From: Poecilobothrus nobilitatus | Lineage: Eukaryota; Arthropoda; Insecta; Diptera; Dolichopodidae | Direction of reading: 5' to 3' | Length of the DNA stretch: 64,000 bases | Assembly: GCA_947095535.1 (NCBI GenBank) | Contig: OX352774.1 | Location: 208,804,965 to 208,868,964, forward strand | Part shown: piece by piece, positions 52,665 through 63,815 of the stretch | Numbering within the stretch: the stretch's first letter is position 1 | Layout: each line of letters begins with the position of its first letter | The notes under the pieces: generated by a model | What the model was told of the DNA's origin: nothing | The model's input: only the letters and a program-made list of their open reading frames with translations | The model's database searches: none | Program-made: the position numbers and the translations under genes

Positions 52665-55600
52665 AATATTCTAACTACTCTTTCGTACAGCTCAAATCTC
52701 TTAACTCTGTTCTTGTCGATCTGTTTTATTATGTCCGGTATAAGTTGGAATAGGGAATAAAAGAGAATAGACTGACAGGTTCTTTCTTATTTTATTAATA
52801 TTTCTGCATATTTTGGTCAGCTATTTATTGTATTAGATTTATTTCATCGACACAACTATAAAATTGCAGCTAGCTAAATAAATGTATTCACCACTTTGTA
52901 TACCATATGGCTGTCTTGTGAAATATTTGGTTGGCGGGATATAATTATTGTAATTAATATTAGCAAGTACCAGCTAAATAGATTTGATAAGAATAATTTT
53001 GCTTTTTTAAAATTGCTTTTTAAATTTAAAATACAATTCGGATTGTCTTTCCCATCGAATATCAATGAAGAATGACTTAAAATGGAAAGTTAAAGTACAA
53101 GTATAAATTATGAGTCCTGAATATTAATAGCCTTAAAACTGTAAAAATCTAGAATTTACTAAAGGTAAAATAATGATTTCTTTCTTTCATGGTTTTTTAA
53201 GTTAATGAACTCAACCTTTTTTAAACTTAAACTTTATACAAAAAGTCAATAAAACAAGATTTTATCGTTTTTTTTTTTTTTTGGTTTTTGTTAATCGATT
53301 AAATGTTGGTAATAAGAAATAAAAGGAAAAACTATTGCCTAAAAGCTATTTGAATAGTCTGAAAACTTTTTCTTTTTTTTTTCATATTAAACGGTTGAAT
53401 AGATATCAAAAATTCTTTCAGTTTAAATTTAATTTACATTGAATACTTTAAAGTATTGCAGTTCTATAACGTTTATTCATTGGTTTTTAAAACTTTCGTT
53501 ATTTTCCACTTGAATATTTTTTCGTACCATTAATAATATTATATATATGGAATACTAAAAAGCATAAAAATAAATAATTATTAAAAATGAAAAGAAAAAA
53601 CTATTGGCTAAAGTTATGAAAGTTACGTACAACTTATTTACAAAAAAAAAACTAAAAATCTTTTGTGAAAAAAAATTTATTCATAAGTTTTTTTAATAGA
53701 AAGATTTTTAGATGCTTCAATTTTATAGCTGCCCGGAAGAAATAAATCGATTGTTTTAATTATACTTGTATTTACGTAAAAAAACTGGTCAGTACTATTG
53801 ATCCTTATAACAAATAAGAAGTTTCATATTAATTATCAAGTTATATTTGTTTAAAACAATTAATTTGTGTAAAGCTTGACTTTATAGACTTATGGTCTTT
53901 TAGCATCCATCTATCTCTGTTTCTAAAAATTATATGTTTCGTTATTCTCAATAGGTTTTATTTAGCATTTTTAAATATGATTCGTTTATTTTTCTATGTT
54001 CTGCCTTAAGAAAATCTAGTGTCACAACATTTCATATATCCCCATCTACTCTTTTCAAAATCAATTGCTTGTTTTGGATCAAATGCATAAAAATGAGTTA
54101 GAATTCAAATTTCACTTTTTCAAACAAGAACTATGGTTGAACTCGTGAGTTTTGTATGAAAACTTAAAATTTAAGATTAAGCTCAGTTTTATACATTCGA
54201 CCGATTCCTTATATTTTGCGGTTTACTTAAACAAAGTCCCGAACAAATCACACAAAGCTGAGATTTTATAATTCTTTAAAAATTTTTCTTCTTCTCCTAC
54301 TTCTACTACTCCCTTTAATCTATATTGAGACATTTTACGTTTTACATAAACCTTCGTTGCAACGGGGAACATAAGAACTATTTATGATTTCGGGAAAATA
54401 TGAGGAAGTAAAGCGTGAAACGTTGCGATTGAATGTAGAAATTTTAGGTATTAAATATTTTTGGCTTCTAATATAAAGGCTACTTTATTCATTCAAAACT
54501 TTTTTCATCTTATTGCGTTTGTAAAACATTTCAGTTTTTTCTTTTTTTTTCCCCTAGTTAGTTTTAAGAATTTTCACTGGTTATACTGAGTTATAAGTTG
54601 TGTGTACACAAATAAATAATATAAATTGGAATGTATATGTATGTTTCTTTAAATTGTCTGAAAATAACTATACCACTTTATTAAATGTTTAGAATAATTT
54701 GTTGTCAATTCCTATTCATATGTTTAATTATTTTTAATCAGTTATTTCCAAACTTTTTTTTTTATTCTCTTGTAGTCTTTTTCAGATAGTTAGATGAAAT
54801 TAATTCTTTTTGGTAAAGTTCTAAATTCTTCTTCTAATACTCCCTACATTTAATACTATGTTGTGAGGATATGTCGTTTGCATATGACCGATGTCGTTTA
54901 TATAAAAATTTGACTGTTAAGTAGACAGTTGCTGTTTAAAACATAATATATTATCAGATTATTTAAGTATTACAATGCCACAAGAGTTACCTTGTTTTTT
55001 TTTACAACGTTTAACGTTATTTTTGGTGCCTTAAAAATGGCATTCGTTAATAGTCCTTTAAATCTTGCCACAGTATTGTATTGTACCACTATTTATTTAA
55101 TATAAAGTGAACAATTGTTAAAAACAAAGTAAGTATATATTCATTTGCGGCAAACAAAAAAAAAAAAAAATTGTCAAATTGTTGGCGGCAAATTGTTCTC
55201 ATTGGTTTGATCGTTTTGTTTTGTCTTTATTTTTCTTCCGAGCTGTTGAATTCCATAAAAAAAAGTTCTACCAAAATATTGAAGACAAAAACTAACAAAA
55301 CAAAATAATTTTTTTCTTTATGTAATAAATAAATCGTGAAGAGACAGAGAAATAAAATATCATCAGAAATAATTTTCACGTATTTTAGTATTTTGTTTCT
55401 ATGTTTATTTCCTTTTCTCGTTTTTTTTTTTTTTGATTTTTTTGATAGGTACTTTTTAATTTCAAAAAGACAAAAAAAAACTGAAATATCTGCATCTCTT
55501 TCCCTTTAGTAAATAGTTTTTCTATTCCTATTTTATAAATCAAACAGCATCTCTTGACAATTTTTGTAACAATTTTTCATCTTTAGCTGTTAGTATGTTC

Positions 55601-57150
55601 GACTTTAAATTTGTACATCTCAAGAGTAACGATAAAAAAGGATTTATATATTTTAAAGGATGCCATCAATAAATGGCATGTAAAAAAAAAGTTTTGAAAT
55701 TCTTGAAAAAAAAAAGTGTTTTTTAAGCCTTCATTTTGAAGGTAACAAAGAACACGAACAATTTTTTTTTTTTTTATGTTATTGATCTTTGAAATCTTGC
55801 AAAAAAAAAAAAACAGTAAAAATGTCTTATTACAAAAATTCAGAGAATGTTTAAGAAAATTTCCAAAAAATAAACAGTAAAAGGATAATATATTTTTTAT
55901 ATTCTATAGATTTCTTTTTCATTTAAAGTGAATCCTGTGGTTTATTTATTTTTTTTTGTGTAAAAAAAGATGAAAAAACCGTATCAATTTGAAAGGGGTT
56001 TCTTGTCTTTTAGTACATATATGTATGAAGAAGTATTTACAAATAAAATACATATTAATATATATAAAAGAAAAACTGTACCATGATCCTGTTGAAAAGG
56101 ACATCCCAAAAAAAAGCATGTTTTATACATTTTCGTGTTCATTTTTTGTTTAAGTTTTTGTTTTTTTTTTGTGTCCTAGAACTTTAATAATAAAAGAAGA
56201 CCTGACTAAAATACAAATGGTGGAATAAAAACAAAAATGGTGGAATTTTTTTTTTTTTCGTTTTTGTCAAATTGTAGAATGTTTCCTGAATTTTTTTTTT
56301 TTCTATTTTTGTTAGTAAAATGTGTAACTTTAAATATGATAATGAAATTATGAGCTTCGGTTTTATGGTTAAAATAAACATACAAAAATAAGGTAAAAGT
56401 AAATTTTTTTTTGTTTTAAGTTGGGATAGGGCTAGAATGATGAGTCTTTATATTCAGTTTTATTTATTTATTATTTTATATATATGTTATCCTTTTATAG
56501 AAATATAAATAATAAAGTTATAAAAAATTGTAATGAAGTAAAGGTTAACTTTTATGTTATAATAAAAACAAAAGAAAAAATTTTAAATCAGAAATTTATT
56601 TAAATCTTTTTGATATTAAGAAAAACACAATTTTTATTTGTATGTTTGTAAACAAGATTTTTTCTTGATATTCTGAAAATACAGAACACTATTTTATGGT
56701 TTTCAAGTTTCAAGTATAATAGAATTTTTGTTTTAATTGTTATTAAATCATAATATTTAATCTGTAAATGACAGACATTTAAAACCATTTTACTCAATGA
56801 TTTACCAACCAACTTTCATTTTTTTCTTTTTAAATGATAAATATTCAGTATAGCCATCTTACAAAATTAATATTTTTCCAAAATTTTCTAATTTTCATTA
56901 ATAATTTTCCATTTTTATAAAAAACCCATGTAAAGTATATACATATGTATCATATAATATGTATAATCTATACCTATAATATACATATTCAAAAACGACG
57001 CTCTTTTATTCCGTTGAATTTTAAATTTTGTTTTGTTGTTTTTGCTTTTTGTTTTTTTTCTAAAAACATAAAAAAAATTTTAAAATATATTTTGCATGGT
57101 GGGAAATAGAAATTTCACAATAAAATTGAATATAAACGTTAAAACTTCAG

Positions 57151-57224
57151 TGGGGAGTTTGGTGCAGTGGTAGAGTGGCCGCTTCTTAAACTTGAGAAGT
57201 GTTTAGTTCACAAGTTCGATTCTA
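57151..57224 (+). ncRNA. tRNA-like Pol III cassette, array unit 1
   Basis: 74 bp with A box TGGTGCAGTGG (57160-57170), B box AGTTCGATTCT (57213-57223, two mismatches to consensus) and an anticodon-arm-like hairpin CTTCT/AGAAG. It is followed at once by 20 T (57225-57244), a strong Pol III terminator. The acceptor arm GGGGAGT has no 3' partner and the T stem pairs poorly, so it is not a functional tRNA. It could be a SINE head or a small-RNA gene. Transcription is inferred, not shown. Confidence 0.6.
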
Positions 57225-57683
57225 TTTTTTTTTTTTTTTTTTTTATTTCTAATATTTTATATGAAATAAATTCTTACATATCATAATATTTAATCTGTAA
57301 ATGACAGACATTTAAAACCATTTTACTCAATGATTTACCAACCAACTTTCATTTTTTTCTTTTTAAATGATAAATATTCAGTATAGCCATCTTACAAAAT
57401 TAATATTTTTCCAAAATTTTCTAATTTTCATTAATAATTTTCCATTTTTATAAAAAACCCATGTAAAGTATATACATATGTATCATATAATATGTATAAT
57501 CTATACCTATAATATACATATTCAAAAACGACGCTCTTTTATTCCGTTGAATTTTAAATTTTGTTTTGTTGTTTTTGCTTTTTGTTTTTTTTCTAAAAAC
57601 ATAAAAAAAATTTTAAAATATATTTTGCATGGTGGGAAATAGAAATTTCACAATAAAATTGAATATAAACGTTAAAACTTCAG

Positions 57684-57757
57684 TGGGGAGTTTGGTGCAG
57701 TGGTAGAGTGGCCGCTTCTTAAACTTGAGAAGTGTTTAGTTCACAAGTTCGATTCTA
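57684..57757 (+). ncRNA. tRNA-like Pol III cassette, array unit 2
   Basis: Same 74 bp as unit 1, followed by 20 T (57758-57777). Confidence 0.6.
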
Positions 57758-58216
57758 TTTTTTTTTTTTTTTTTTTTATTTCTAATATTTTATATGAAAT
57801 AAATTCTTACATATCATAATATTTAATCTGTAAATGACAGACATTTAAAACCATTTTACTCAATGATTTACCAACCAACTTTCATTTTTTTCTTTTTAAA
57901 TGATAAATATTCAGTATAGCCATCTTACAAAATTAATATTTTTCCAAAATTTTCTAATTTTCATTAATAATTTTCCATTTTTATAAAAAACCCATGTAAA
58001 GTATATACATATGTATCATATAATATGTATAATCTATACCTATAATATACATATTCAAAAACGACGCTCTTTTATTCCGTTGAATTTTAAATTTTGTTTT
58101 GTTGTTTTTGCTTTTTGTTTTTTTTCTAAAAACATAAAAAAAATTTTTAAATATATTTTGCATGGTGGGAAATAGAAATTTCACAATAAAATTGAATATA
58201 AACGTTAAAACTTCAG

Positions 58217-58290
58217 TGGGGAGTTTGGTGCAGTGGTAGAGTGGCCGCTTCTTAAACTTGAGAAGTGTTTAGTTCACAAGTTCGATTCTA
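58217..58290 (+). ncRNA. tRNA-like Pol III cassette, array unit 3
   Basis: Same 74 bp, followed by 20 T (58291-58310). The unit carries the TTTTTAAATAT variant upstream. Confidence 0.6.
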
Positions 58291-58749
58291 TTTTTTTTTT
58301 TTTTTTTTTTATTTCTAATATTTTATATGAAATAAATTCTTACATATCATAATATTTAATCTGTAAATGACAGACATTTAAAACCATTTTACTCAATGAT
58401 TTACCAACCAACTTTCATTTTTTTCTTTTTAAATGATAAATATTCAGTATAGCCATCTTACAAAATTAATATTTTTCCAAAATTTTCTAATTTTCATTAA
58501 TAATTTTCCATTTTTATAAAAAACCCATGTAAAGTATATACATATGTATCATATAATATGTATAATCTATACCTATAATATACATATTCAAAAACGACGC
58601 TCTTTTATTCCGTTGAATTTTAAATTTTGTTTTGTTGTTTTTGCTTTTTGTTTTTTTTCTAAAAACATAAAAAAAATTTTTAAATATATTTTGCATGGTG
58701 GGAAATAGAAATTTCACAATAAAATTGAATATAAACGTTAAAACTTCAG

Positions 58750-58823
58750 TGGGGAGTTTGGTGCAGTGGTAGAGTGGCCGCTTCTTAAACTTGAGAAGTG
58801 TTTAGTTCACAAGTTCGATTCTA
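58750..58823 (+). ncRNA. tRNA-like Pol III cassette, array unit 4
   Basis: Same 74 bp, followed by 19 T (58824-58842). The unit carries the TTTTTAAATAT variant. Confidence 0.6.
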
Positions 58824-59281
58824 TTTTTTTTTTTTTTTTTTTATTTCTAATATTTTATATGAAATAAATTCTTACATATCATAATATTTAATCTGTAAAT
58901 GACAGACATTTAAAACCATTTTACTCAATGATTTACCAACCAACTTTCATTTTTTTCTTTTTAAATGATAAATATTCAGTATAGCCATCTTACAAAATTA
59001 ATATTTTTCCAAAATTTTCTAATTTTCATTAATAATTTTCCATTTTTATAAAAAACCCATGTAAAGTATATACATATGTATCATATAATATGTATAATCT
59101 ATACCTATAATATACATATTCAAAAACGACGCTCTTTTATTCCGTTGAATTTTAAATTTTGTTTTGTTGTTTTTGCTTTTTGTTTTTTTTCTAAAAACAT
59201 AAAAAAAATTTTAAAATATATTTTGCATGGTGGGAAATAGAAATTTCACAATAAAATTGAATATAAACGTTAAAACTTCAG

Positions 59282-59355
59282 TGGGGAGTTTGGTGCAGTG
59301 GTAGAGTGGCCGCTTCTTAAACTTGAGAAGTGTTTAGTTCACAAGTTCGATTCTA
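59282..59355 (+). ncRNA. tRNA-like Pol III cassette, array unit 5
   Basis: Same 74 bp, followed by 20 T (59356-59375). Confidence 0.6.
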
Positions 59356-59814
59356 TTTTTTTTTTTTTTTTTTTTATTTCTAATATTTTATATGAAATAA
59401 ATTCTTACATATCATAATATTTAATCTGTAAATGACAGACATTTAAAACCATTTTACTCAATGATTTACCAACCAACTTTCATTTTTTTCTTTTTAAATG
59501 ATAAATATTCAGTATAGCCATCTTACAAAATTAATATTTTTCCAAAATTTTCTAATTTTCATTAATAATTTTCCATTTTTATAAAAAACCCATGTAAAGT
59601 ATATACATATGTATCATATAATATGTATAATCTATACCTATAATATACATATTCAAAAACGACGCTCTTTTATTCCGTTGAATTTTAAATTTTGTTTTGT
59701 TGTTTTTGCTTTTTGTTTTTTTTCTAAAAACATAAAAAAAATTTTAAAATATATTTTGCATGGTGGGAAATAGAAATTTCACAATAAAATTGAATATAAA
59801 CGTTAAAACTTCAG

Positions 59815-59888
59815 TGGGGAGTTTGGTGCAGTGGTAGAGTGGCCGCTTCTTAAACTTGAGAAGTGTTTAGTTCACAAGTTCGATTCTA
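59815..59888 (+). ncRNA. tRNA-like Pol III cassette, array unit 6
   Basis: Same 74 bp, followed by 20 T (59889-59908). Confidence 0.6.
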
Positions 59889-60347
59889 TTTTTTTTTTTT
59901 TTTTTTTTATTTCTAATATTTTATATGAAATAAATTCTTACATATCATAATATTTAATCTGTAAATGACAGACATTTAAAACCATTTTACTCAATGATTT
60001 ACCAACCAACTTTCATTTTTTTCTTTTTAAATGATAAATATTCAGTATAGCCATCTTACAAAATTAATATTTTTCCAAAATTTTCTAATTTTCATTAATA
60101 ATTTTCCATTTTTATAAAAAACCCATGTAAAGTATATACATATGTATCATATAATATGTATAATCTATACCTATAATATACATATTCAAAAACGACGCTC
60201 TTTTATTCCGTTGAATTTTAAATTTTGTTTTGTTGTTTTTGCTTTTTGTTTTTTTTCTAAAAACATAAAAAAAATTTTTAAATATATTTTGCATGGTGGG
60301 AAATAGAAATTTCACAATAAAATTGAATATAAACGTTAAAACTTCAG

Positions 60348-60421
60348 TGGGGAGTTTGGTGCAGTGGTAGAGTGGCCGCTTCTTAAACTTGAGAAGTGTT
60401 TAGTTCACAAGTTCGATTCTA
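60348..60421 (+). ncRNA. tRNA-like Pol III cassette, array unit 7
   Basis: Same 74 bp, followed by 19 T (60422-60440). It carries the TTTTTAAATAT variant, and shares both variant states with unit 4. Confidence 0.6.
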
Positions 60422-60879
60422 TTTTTTTTTTTTTTTTTTTATTTCTAATATTTTATATGAAATAAATTCTTACATATCATAATATTTAATCTGTAAATGA
60501 CAGACATTTAAAACCATTTTACTCAATGATTTACCAACCAACTTTCATTTTTTTCTTTTTAAATGATAAATATTCAGTATAGCCATCTTACAAAATTAAT
60601 ATTTTTCCAAAATTTTCTAATTTTCATTAATAATTTTCCATTTTTATAAAAAACCCATGTAAAGTATATACATATGTATCATATAATATGTATAATCTAT
60701 ACCTATAATATACATATTCAAAAACGACGCTCTTTTATTCCGTTGAATTTTAAATTTTGTTTTGTTGTTTTTGCTTTTTGTTTTTTTTCTAAAAACATAA
60801 AAAAAATTTTAAAATATATTTTGCATGGTGGGAAATAGAAATTTCACAATAAAATTGAATATAAACGTTAAAACTTCAG

Positions 60880-60953
60880 TGGGGAGTTTGGTGCAGTGGT
60901 AGAGTGGCCGCTTCTTAAACTTGAGAAGTGTTTAGTTCACAAGTTCGATTCTA
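60880..60953 (+). ncRNA. tRNA-like Pol III cassette, array unit 8
   Basis: Same 74 bp, followed by 20 T (60954-60973). Confidence 0.6.
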
Positions 60954-61240
60954 TTTTTTTTTTTTTTTTTTTTATTTCTAATATTTTATATGAAATAAAT
61001 TCTTACATATCATAATATTTAATCTGTAAATGACAGACATTTAAAACCATTTTACTCAATGATTTACCAACCAACTTTCATTTTTTTCTTTTTAAATGAT
61101 AAATATTCAGTATAGCCATCTTACAAAATTAATATTTTTCCAAAATTTTCTAATTTTCATTAATAATTTTCCATTTTTATAAAAAACCCATGTAAAGTAT
61201 ATACATATGTATCATATAATATGTATAATCTATACCTATA

Positions 61241-61597
61241 TTATACATTTTTAAAAAAGACGGTCTTTGATTCCGTTAAATTTTTGTTTTATTTTTCTTT
61301 TCGATTAAAAATTTTAAAATATTGGTTGTATGGTAGGAGTAGGAATTTCACAATATAACTGATTATAAAGATTAAAATTTTAGTTTAGTGTTTAGTACAG
61401 TGGTAGAGTGTGGAGTTATTAATAGTTGCATTTTGATTTTGCAAGTTCGATTCAGTTCTGTTTTTTTTTTGTTTTTTTTTTTTATATTTTAAACGAAATA
61501 AATTCTTACATATCATAATATCATAATAATATTTAATCTGTATAAAATAGATATTTAAAACCCTTTTACTCAATGATTTATCATCTTAGGCTTCTTA
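61241..61597 (+). repeat. Diverged terminal unit of the 533-bp array
   Basis: From 61241 the ninth unit departs abruptly from the identical consensus but stays alignable: GATTCCGTTAAATTTT, TATGGTAGGAGTAGGAATTT, CAGTGGTAGAGTG, GCAAGTTCGATTC, GAAATAAATTCTTACATATC. The start of a tenth unit (ATTTAATCTGTA, CTTTTACTCAATGATTTA) follows and fades near 61597. Its spacing to unit 8 is about 504 bp. It seems to be the older form of the unit that escaped homogenisation. Confidence 0.85.
61384..61460 (+). pseudogene. Decayed tRNA-like cassette of the diverged unit
   Basis: The A box has become TAGTACAGTGG (61393-61403) and the B box AGTTCGATTCA (61444-61454). The hairpin between them is lost. T runs of 10 and 12 split by one G follow. 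Confidence 0.6.
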
Positions 61598-61599
61598 TA

Positions 61600-63040
61600 A
61601 TATATACATATATAATAGGTATATATTGAGTTTCCAATACTCAATAAATCAAGGGCAACTTCTAAAAGATAATAATAATCGTGTTTTTACAAAAAATATT
61701 ATTTACAAAGAAATTTTAAATTCATAAAGGCTTTAATTATTGAAAATTGTATTTTTACATTTTAAATAAAATCATAAAGAAACTATACTGTATATATTGT
61801 ATTGTAATTGCTAATTAAAACACCTCGAATTTCGAGGGGCGGGCGAATACTAGTTGTTTATTAAATTACATATTACCATCGTTTAAGTAAATTCTGATTT
61901 TCATCTCAGGGAAATAATCAATAATCAACTTTTAAAACATTTAAAAATATCAGAAGATATTTTTGAAAAAAAAATTAACAAAAACTGAAAAGAACCTTCA
62001 TTTTAAATGTATAAAAAAATGTCTAATGTATTTTCATTTTTAGACTTTAATTCAAGTTTTTAAATCTTGTTCTATTGGTAAATCTTTTTTCTTGACGGGT
62101 CAGCTTTACATTATCCGATGACTTTTTATGTCTTCGTTTCATCACTAAATTTGATCAATTTCATTACAGTCTCGATATATACTTTTACAAATTTGGTGTT
62201 CGATATAATTTGTATAAAAATTTTGTAAATTTTATAATTCATGATTGTATATTCGTCGTAACTTTTCATACTGATACTAATATTTTCCTTAAATGTTGTT
62301 TTTGAAAGTTTTTTTTAAATTTTTCCAACAATAGTTTCTCTTTTTCCATTGTTTCTATTCTGTTATGTAGAACTAATTTTGTTTTGTTTAATCATAATTT
62401 AAATATTGTTTTTCTGCATAATTATCTTAAAATTTATCGCACGTTTATGTTTTTGTCAGATTTATTTTTTTCGTTAAACTTTTATTAAAATTAAAACTAT
62501 TTTATTATATAGGTACATATACAGTTTCCGAAAAGTTAATGTTTGCATTTCAAATTACTTTACTAATACTAGTTTGAGCGTGTAATCACAAAGCTTCCCT
62601 GTATAATTTCTTCTTCCCTAAATGAATCTGAAACATTTTGTGGAATTTTCATCATGCATTCTACTTTTCATGACCTGTTGTTGGTTTAATTATTCAAATC
62701 AGTTATTTTGGAATAAGAAAATTAGAAAACATCAAATAAAATAAAAAGTAAATGTTTAAAACTAATTTTTTTTTTTTCTTTGTAGGTGATATTTATATAT
62801 TTTTATTTAAAAGTTTTTTTTAGAACAACTACTCATCTTTGATTTGAAAATATTTCCGAACAAAAAGCGGTTTTAAAAAATATGTGCTTTCAGTACTAAT
62901 AAAATTTAAATCAATCAAATAAACGTATAAAATATAGACATTTTTTTATCCAGTTCTTAATATTTAAATATATTTAATTAATGTAAAAGTATTCAATGAA
63001 TTCAAATATTAAAAAAATATATGTTCAATTACAAAAATTT
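61600..63040. other. AT-rich DNA, no gene recognised
   Basis: Only a small GC-richer island stands out at 61823-61850 (a CCTCGAATTTCGAGG palindrome followed by GGCGGGCGAATACTAG), of unknown origin. The rest is AT tracts. Confidence 0.5.
61823..61838. repeat. Palindrome in a small GC island
   Basis: CCTCGAATTTCGAGG reads nearly the same on both strands and abuts GGCGGGCG, an unusual composition for this window. It may be the edge of an old inserted element. Confidence 0.4.
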
Positions 63041-63044
63041 TAAT

Positions 63045-63815
63045 TATACCCGTATGAACTATGTTCAAGGGTATAATAAATTTGCCATTACGTTTGTGAC
63101 ACCTTAAAGGAGTCGAGCTAGATATAGTGTCAAAGGTATGGATCGGCTCAGAATCGAATTCTGAGTCGATTAAGCCATGTTTGTCCGTCCGTCCGTCCGC
63201 ACGATAACTCAAAAAATAAAGGAGCTAGGAGGCTGAAATTTTTTTTACGACACTTTTGCAAAATTGTTAGTTTTGCTATTTAAATCCAACATTTTCAGTC
63301 GGCGGGTTCGAGTAGCTGCCATACAACTTCTATCTTTATATAGAAATAACTCAGTATCTATTCAAGCTAGGTTTCTGAAATTTTGCAAATGATGATCAAG
63401 TTTTATGGCAACAACTTCTGTAAAATTTGGTTGTAGTGGTGCGGCGGGTTCAGGTAGCTACCATACAACTTATCCGTTTAAATGAGACTAACTCAGTGTC
63501 TATTGAAGCTAGGAACTTGAAATTTAGTAAAGAGGTGTCGAGTTATAGGCCAACAACTTTTGTAAAATTTGGTTGGTCTAGAGCAGCCGGTTCAGGCTTC
63601 TTGCACCTCTTGGAACTTAATGAAGCTAGGCGCAATAGATTCAGGTAGCTGTCATACAACTCCACAATTTACATAAATATATCTCTGTAGTTCGGTACTA
63701 AAACATCTGAATGTTTTTAAAAGATGATCAAGTTTTATAGAAACAGGATAAATTACGTTCATACGGGTATCCCAGAGTTGACACAGTCTACTCTACTGCA
63801 CTCTTCCTCGTTTTT
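63045..63815 (+). mobile_element. DINE/Helitron-like element, + orientation
   Basis: It begins with a head hairpin, TTATACCC...GGGTATAA (63046-63078), then GGAGTCGAGCTAGATATA, GATCGGCTCAGAATC, TGAGTCGATTAAGCCATG, a TGTCCGTCCGTCCGTCCG block (63180-63200) and CACGATAACTCAAAAAATAA. Central repeats of 142 bp follow. The 3' part has GTTCATACGGGTAT (63758-63771), the inverse of ATACCCGTATGAAC at 63048, then a short hairpin AGAGT...ACTCT and a tail ending CTTCCTCGTTTTT. The order of blocks matches the element at 1172-2502 on the opposite strand. There is no coding capacity. The right end is placed near 63815 by similarity only. The short open frames across it are the repeat translated. Confidence 0.75.
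63296..63665 (+). repeat. 142-bp central repeats of the right-hand element
   Basis: The phrase GGTTC(A/G)(G/A)GTAGCT(G/A)CCATACAACTT and its variants recur with TTC at 63307, 63449, 63591 and 63640. The first two steps are exactly 142 bp. The third copy is shortened to 49 bp by an internal deletion. Shared internal words are GAAGCTAGGAACTTGAAATT, ACAACTTTTGTAAAATTTGG and AACTCAGT(A/G)TCTATT. The repeat is the reverse-complement relative of the unit at 1310-2265. Confidence 0.88.

Larger units (their letters stand above)
50890..56740. other. AT-rich DNA, no gene recognised
   Basis: Contents are a (CATA)n microsatellite at 51058-51104 and many poly-T/A tracts. A stretch at 52419-52760 has an 81-codon minus-strand frame of more balanced composition (several Cys, Pro, Lys) and could be a decayed gene or transposon relic, but I recognise no domain. 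The related phrase GAAAAA(A)CTATTG(C/G)CTAAA appears twice near 53330 and 53598. Confidence 0.5.
56747..61240. repeat. Tandem array of near-identical 532/533-bp units (8.4 copies)
   Basis: Equivalent positions (TGGGGAGTTTGG) fall at 57151, 57684, 58217, 58750, 59282, 59815, 60348 and 60880, i.e. 533, 533, 533, 532, 533, 533, 532. The units are identical by eye except for two features. One is the length of the T run after the tRNA-like segment (20, 20, 20, 19, 20, 20, 19, 20). The other is one base in an A/T stretch (TTTTAAAATAT in units 1, 2, 5, 6, 8; TTTTTAAATAT in units 3, 4, 7). Left homology starts at 56747 (ATCATAATATTTAATCTG); perfect identity stops at 61240 and a diverged unit continues. 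Each unit holds a tRNA-like Pol III cassette. Recent unequal exchange or rolling duplication is implied; an assembly artefact must be excluded. Confidence 0.95.

Noticed and set aside
57981..60315. Identical 67-codon minus-strand open frames in array units 3, 4 and 7
   Set aside because: They exist only because the one-base variant in those units removes a stop codon. The other five units have the stop, and the frame runs through poly-A/T and TATA-rich spacer. They are not genes.
57151..60953. Calling the array cassettes functional tRNA genes
   Set aside because: The acceptor arm has no complementary 3' strand (only T follows), the T stem pairs poorly, and no standard 5+7 anticodon arm can be drawn.
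56747..61240. CRISPR array or prokaryotic repeat system
   Set aside because: The repeated unit is over 500 bp without unique spacers, and the window is plainly eukaryotic.
63009..63648. Two open frames (67 and 73 codons) across the right-hand element
   Set aside because: They lie wholly in the head and central repeats of the Helitron-like element and share no conserved frame with its left-hand relative.
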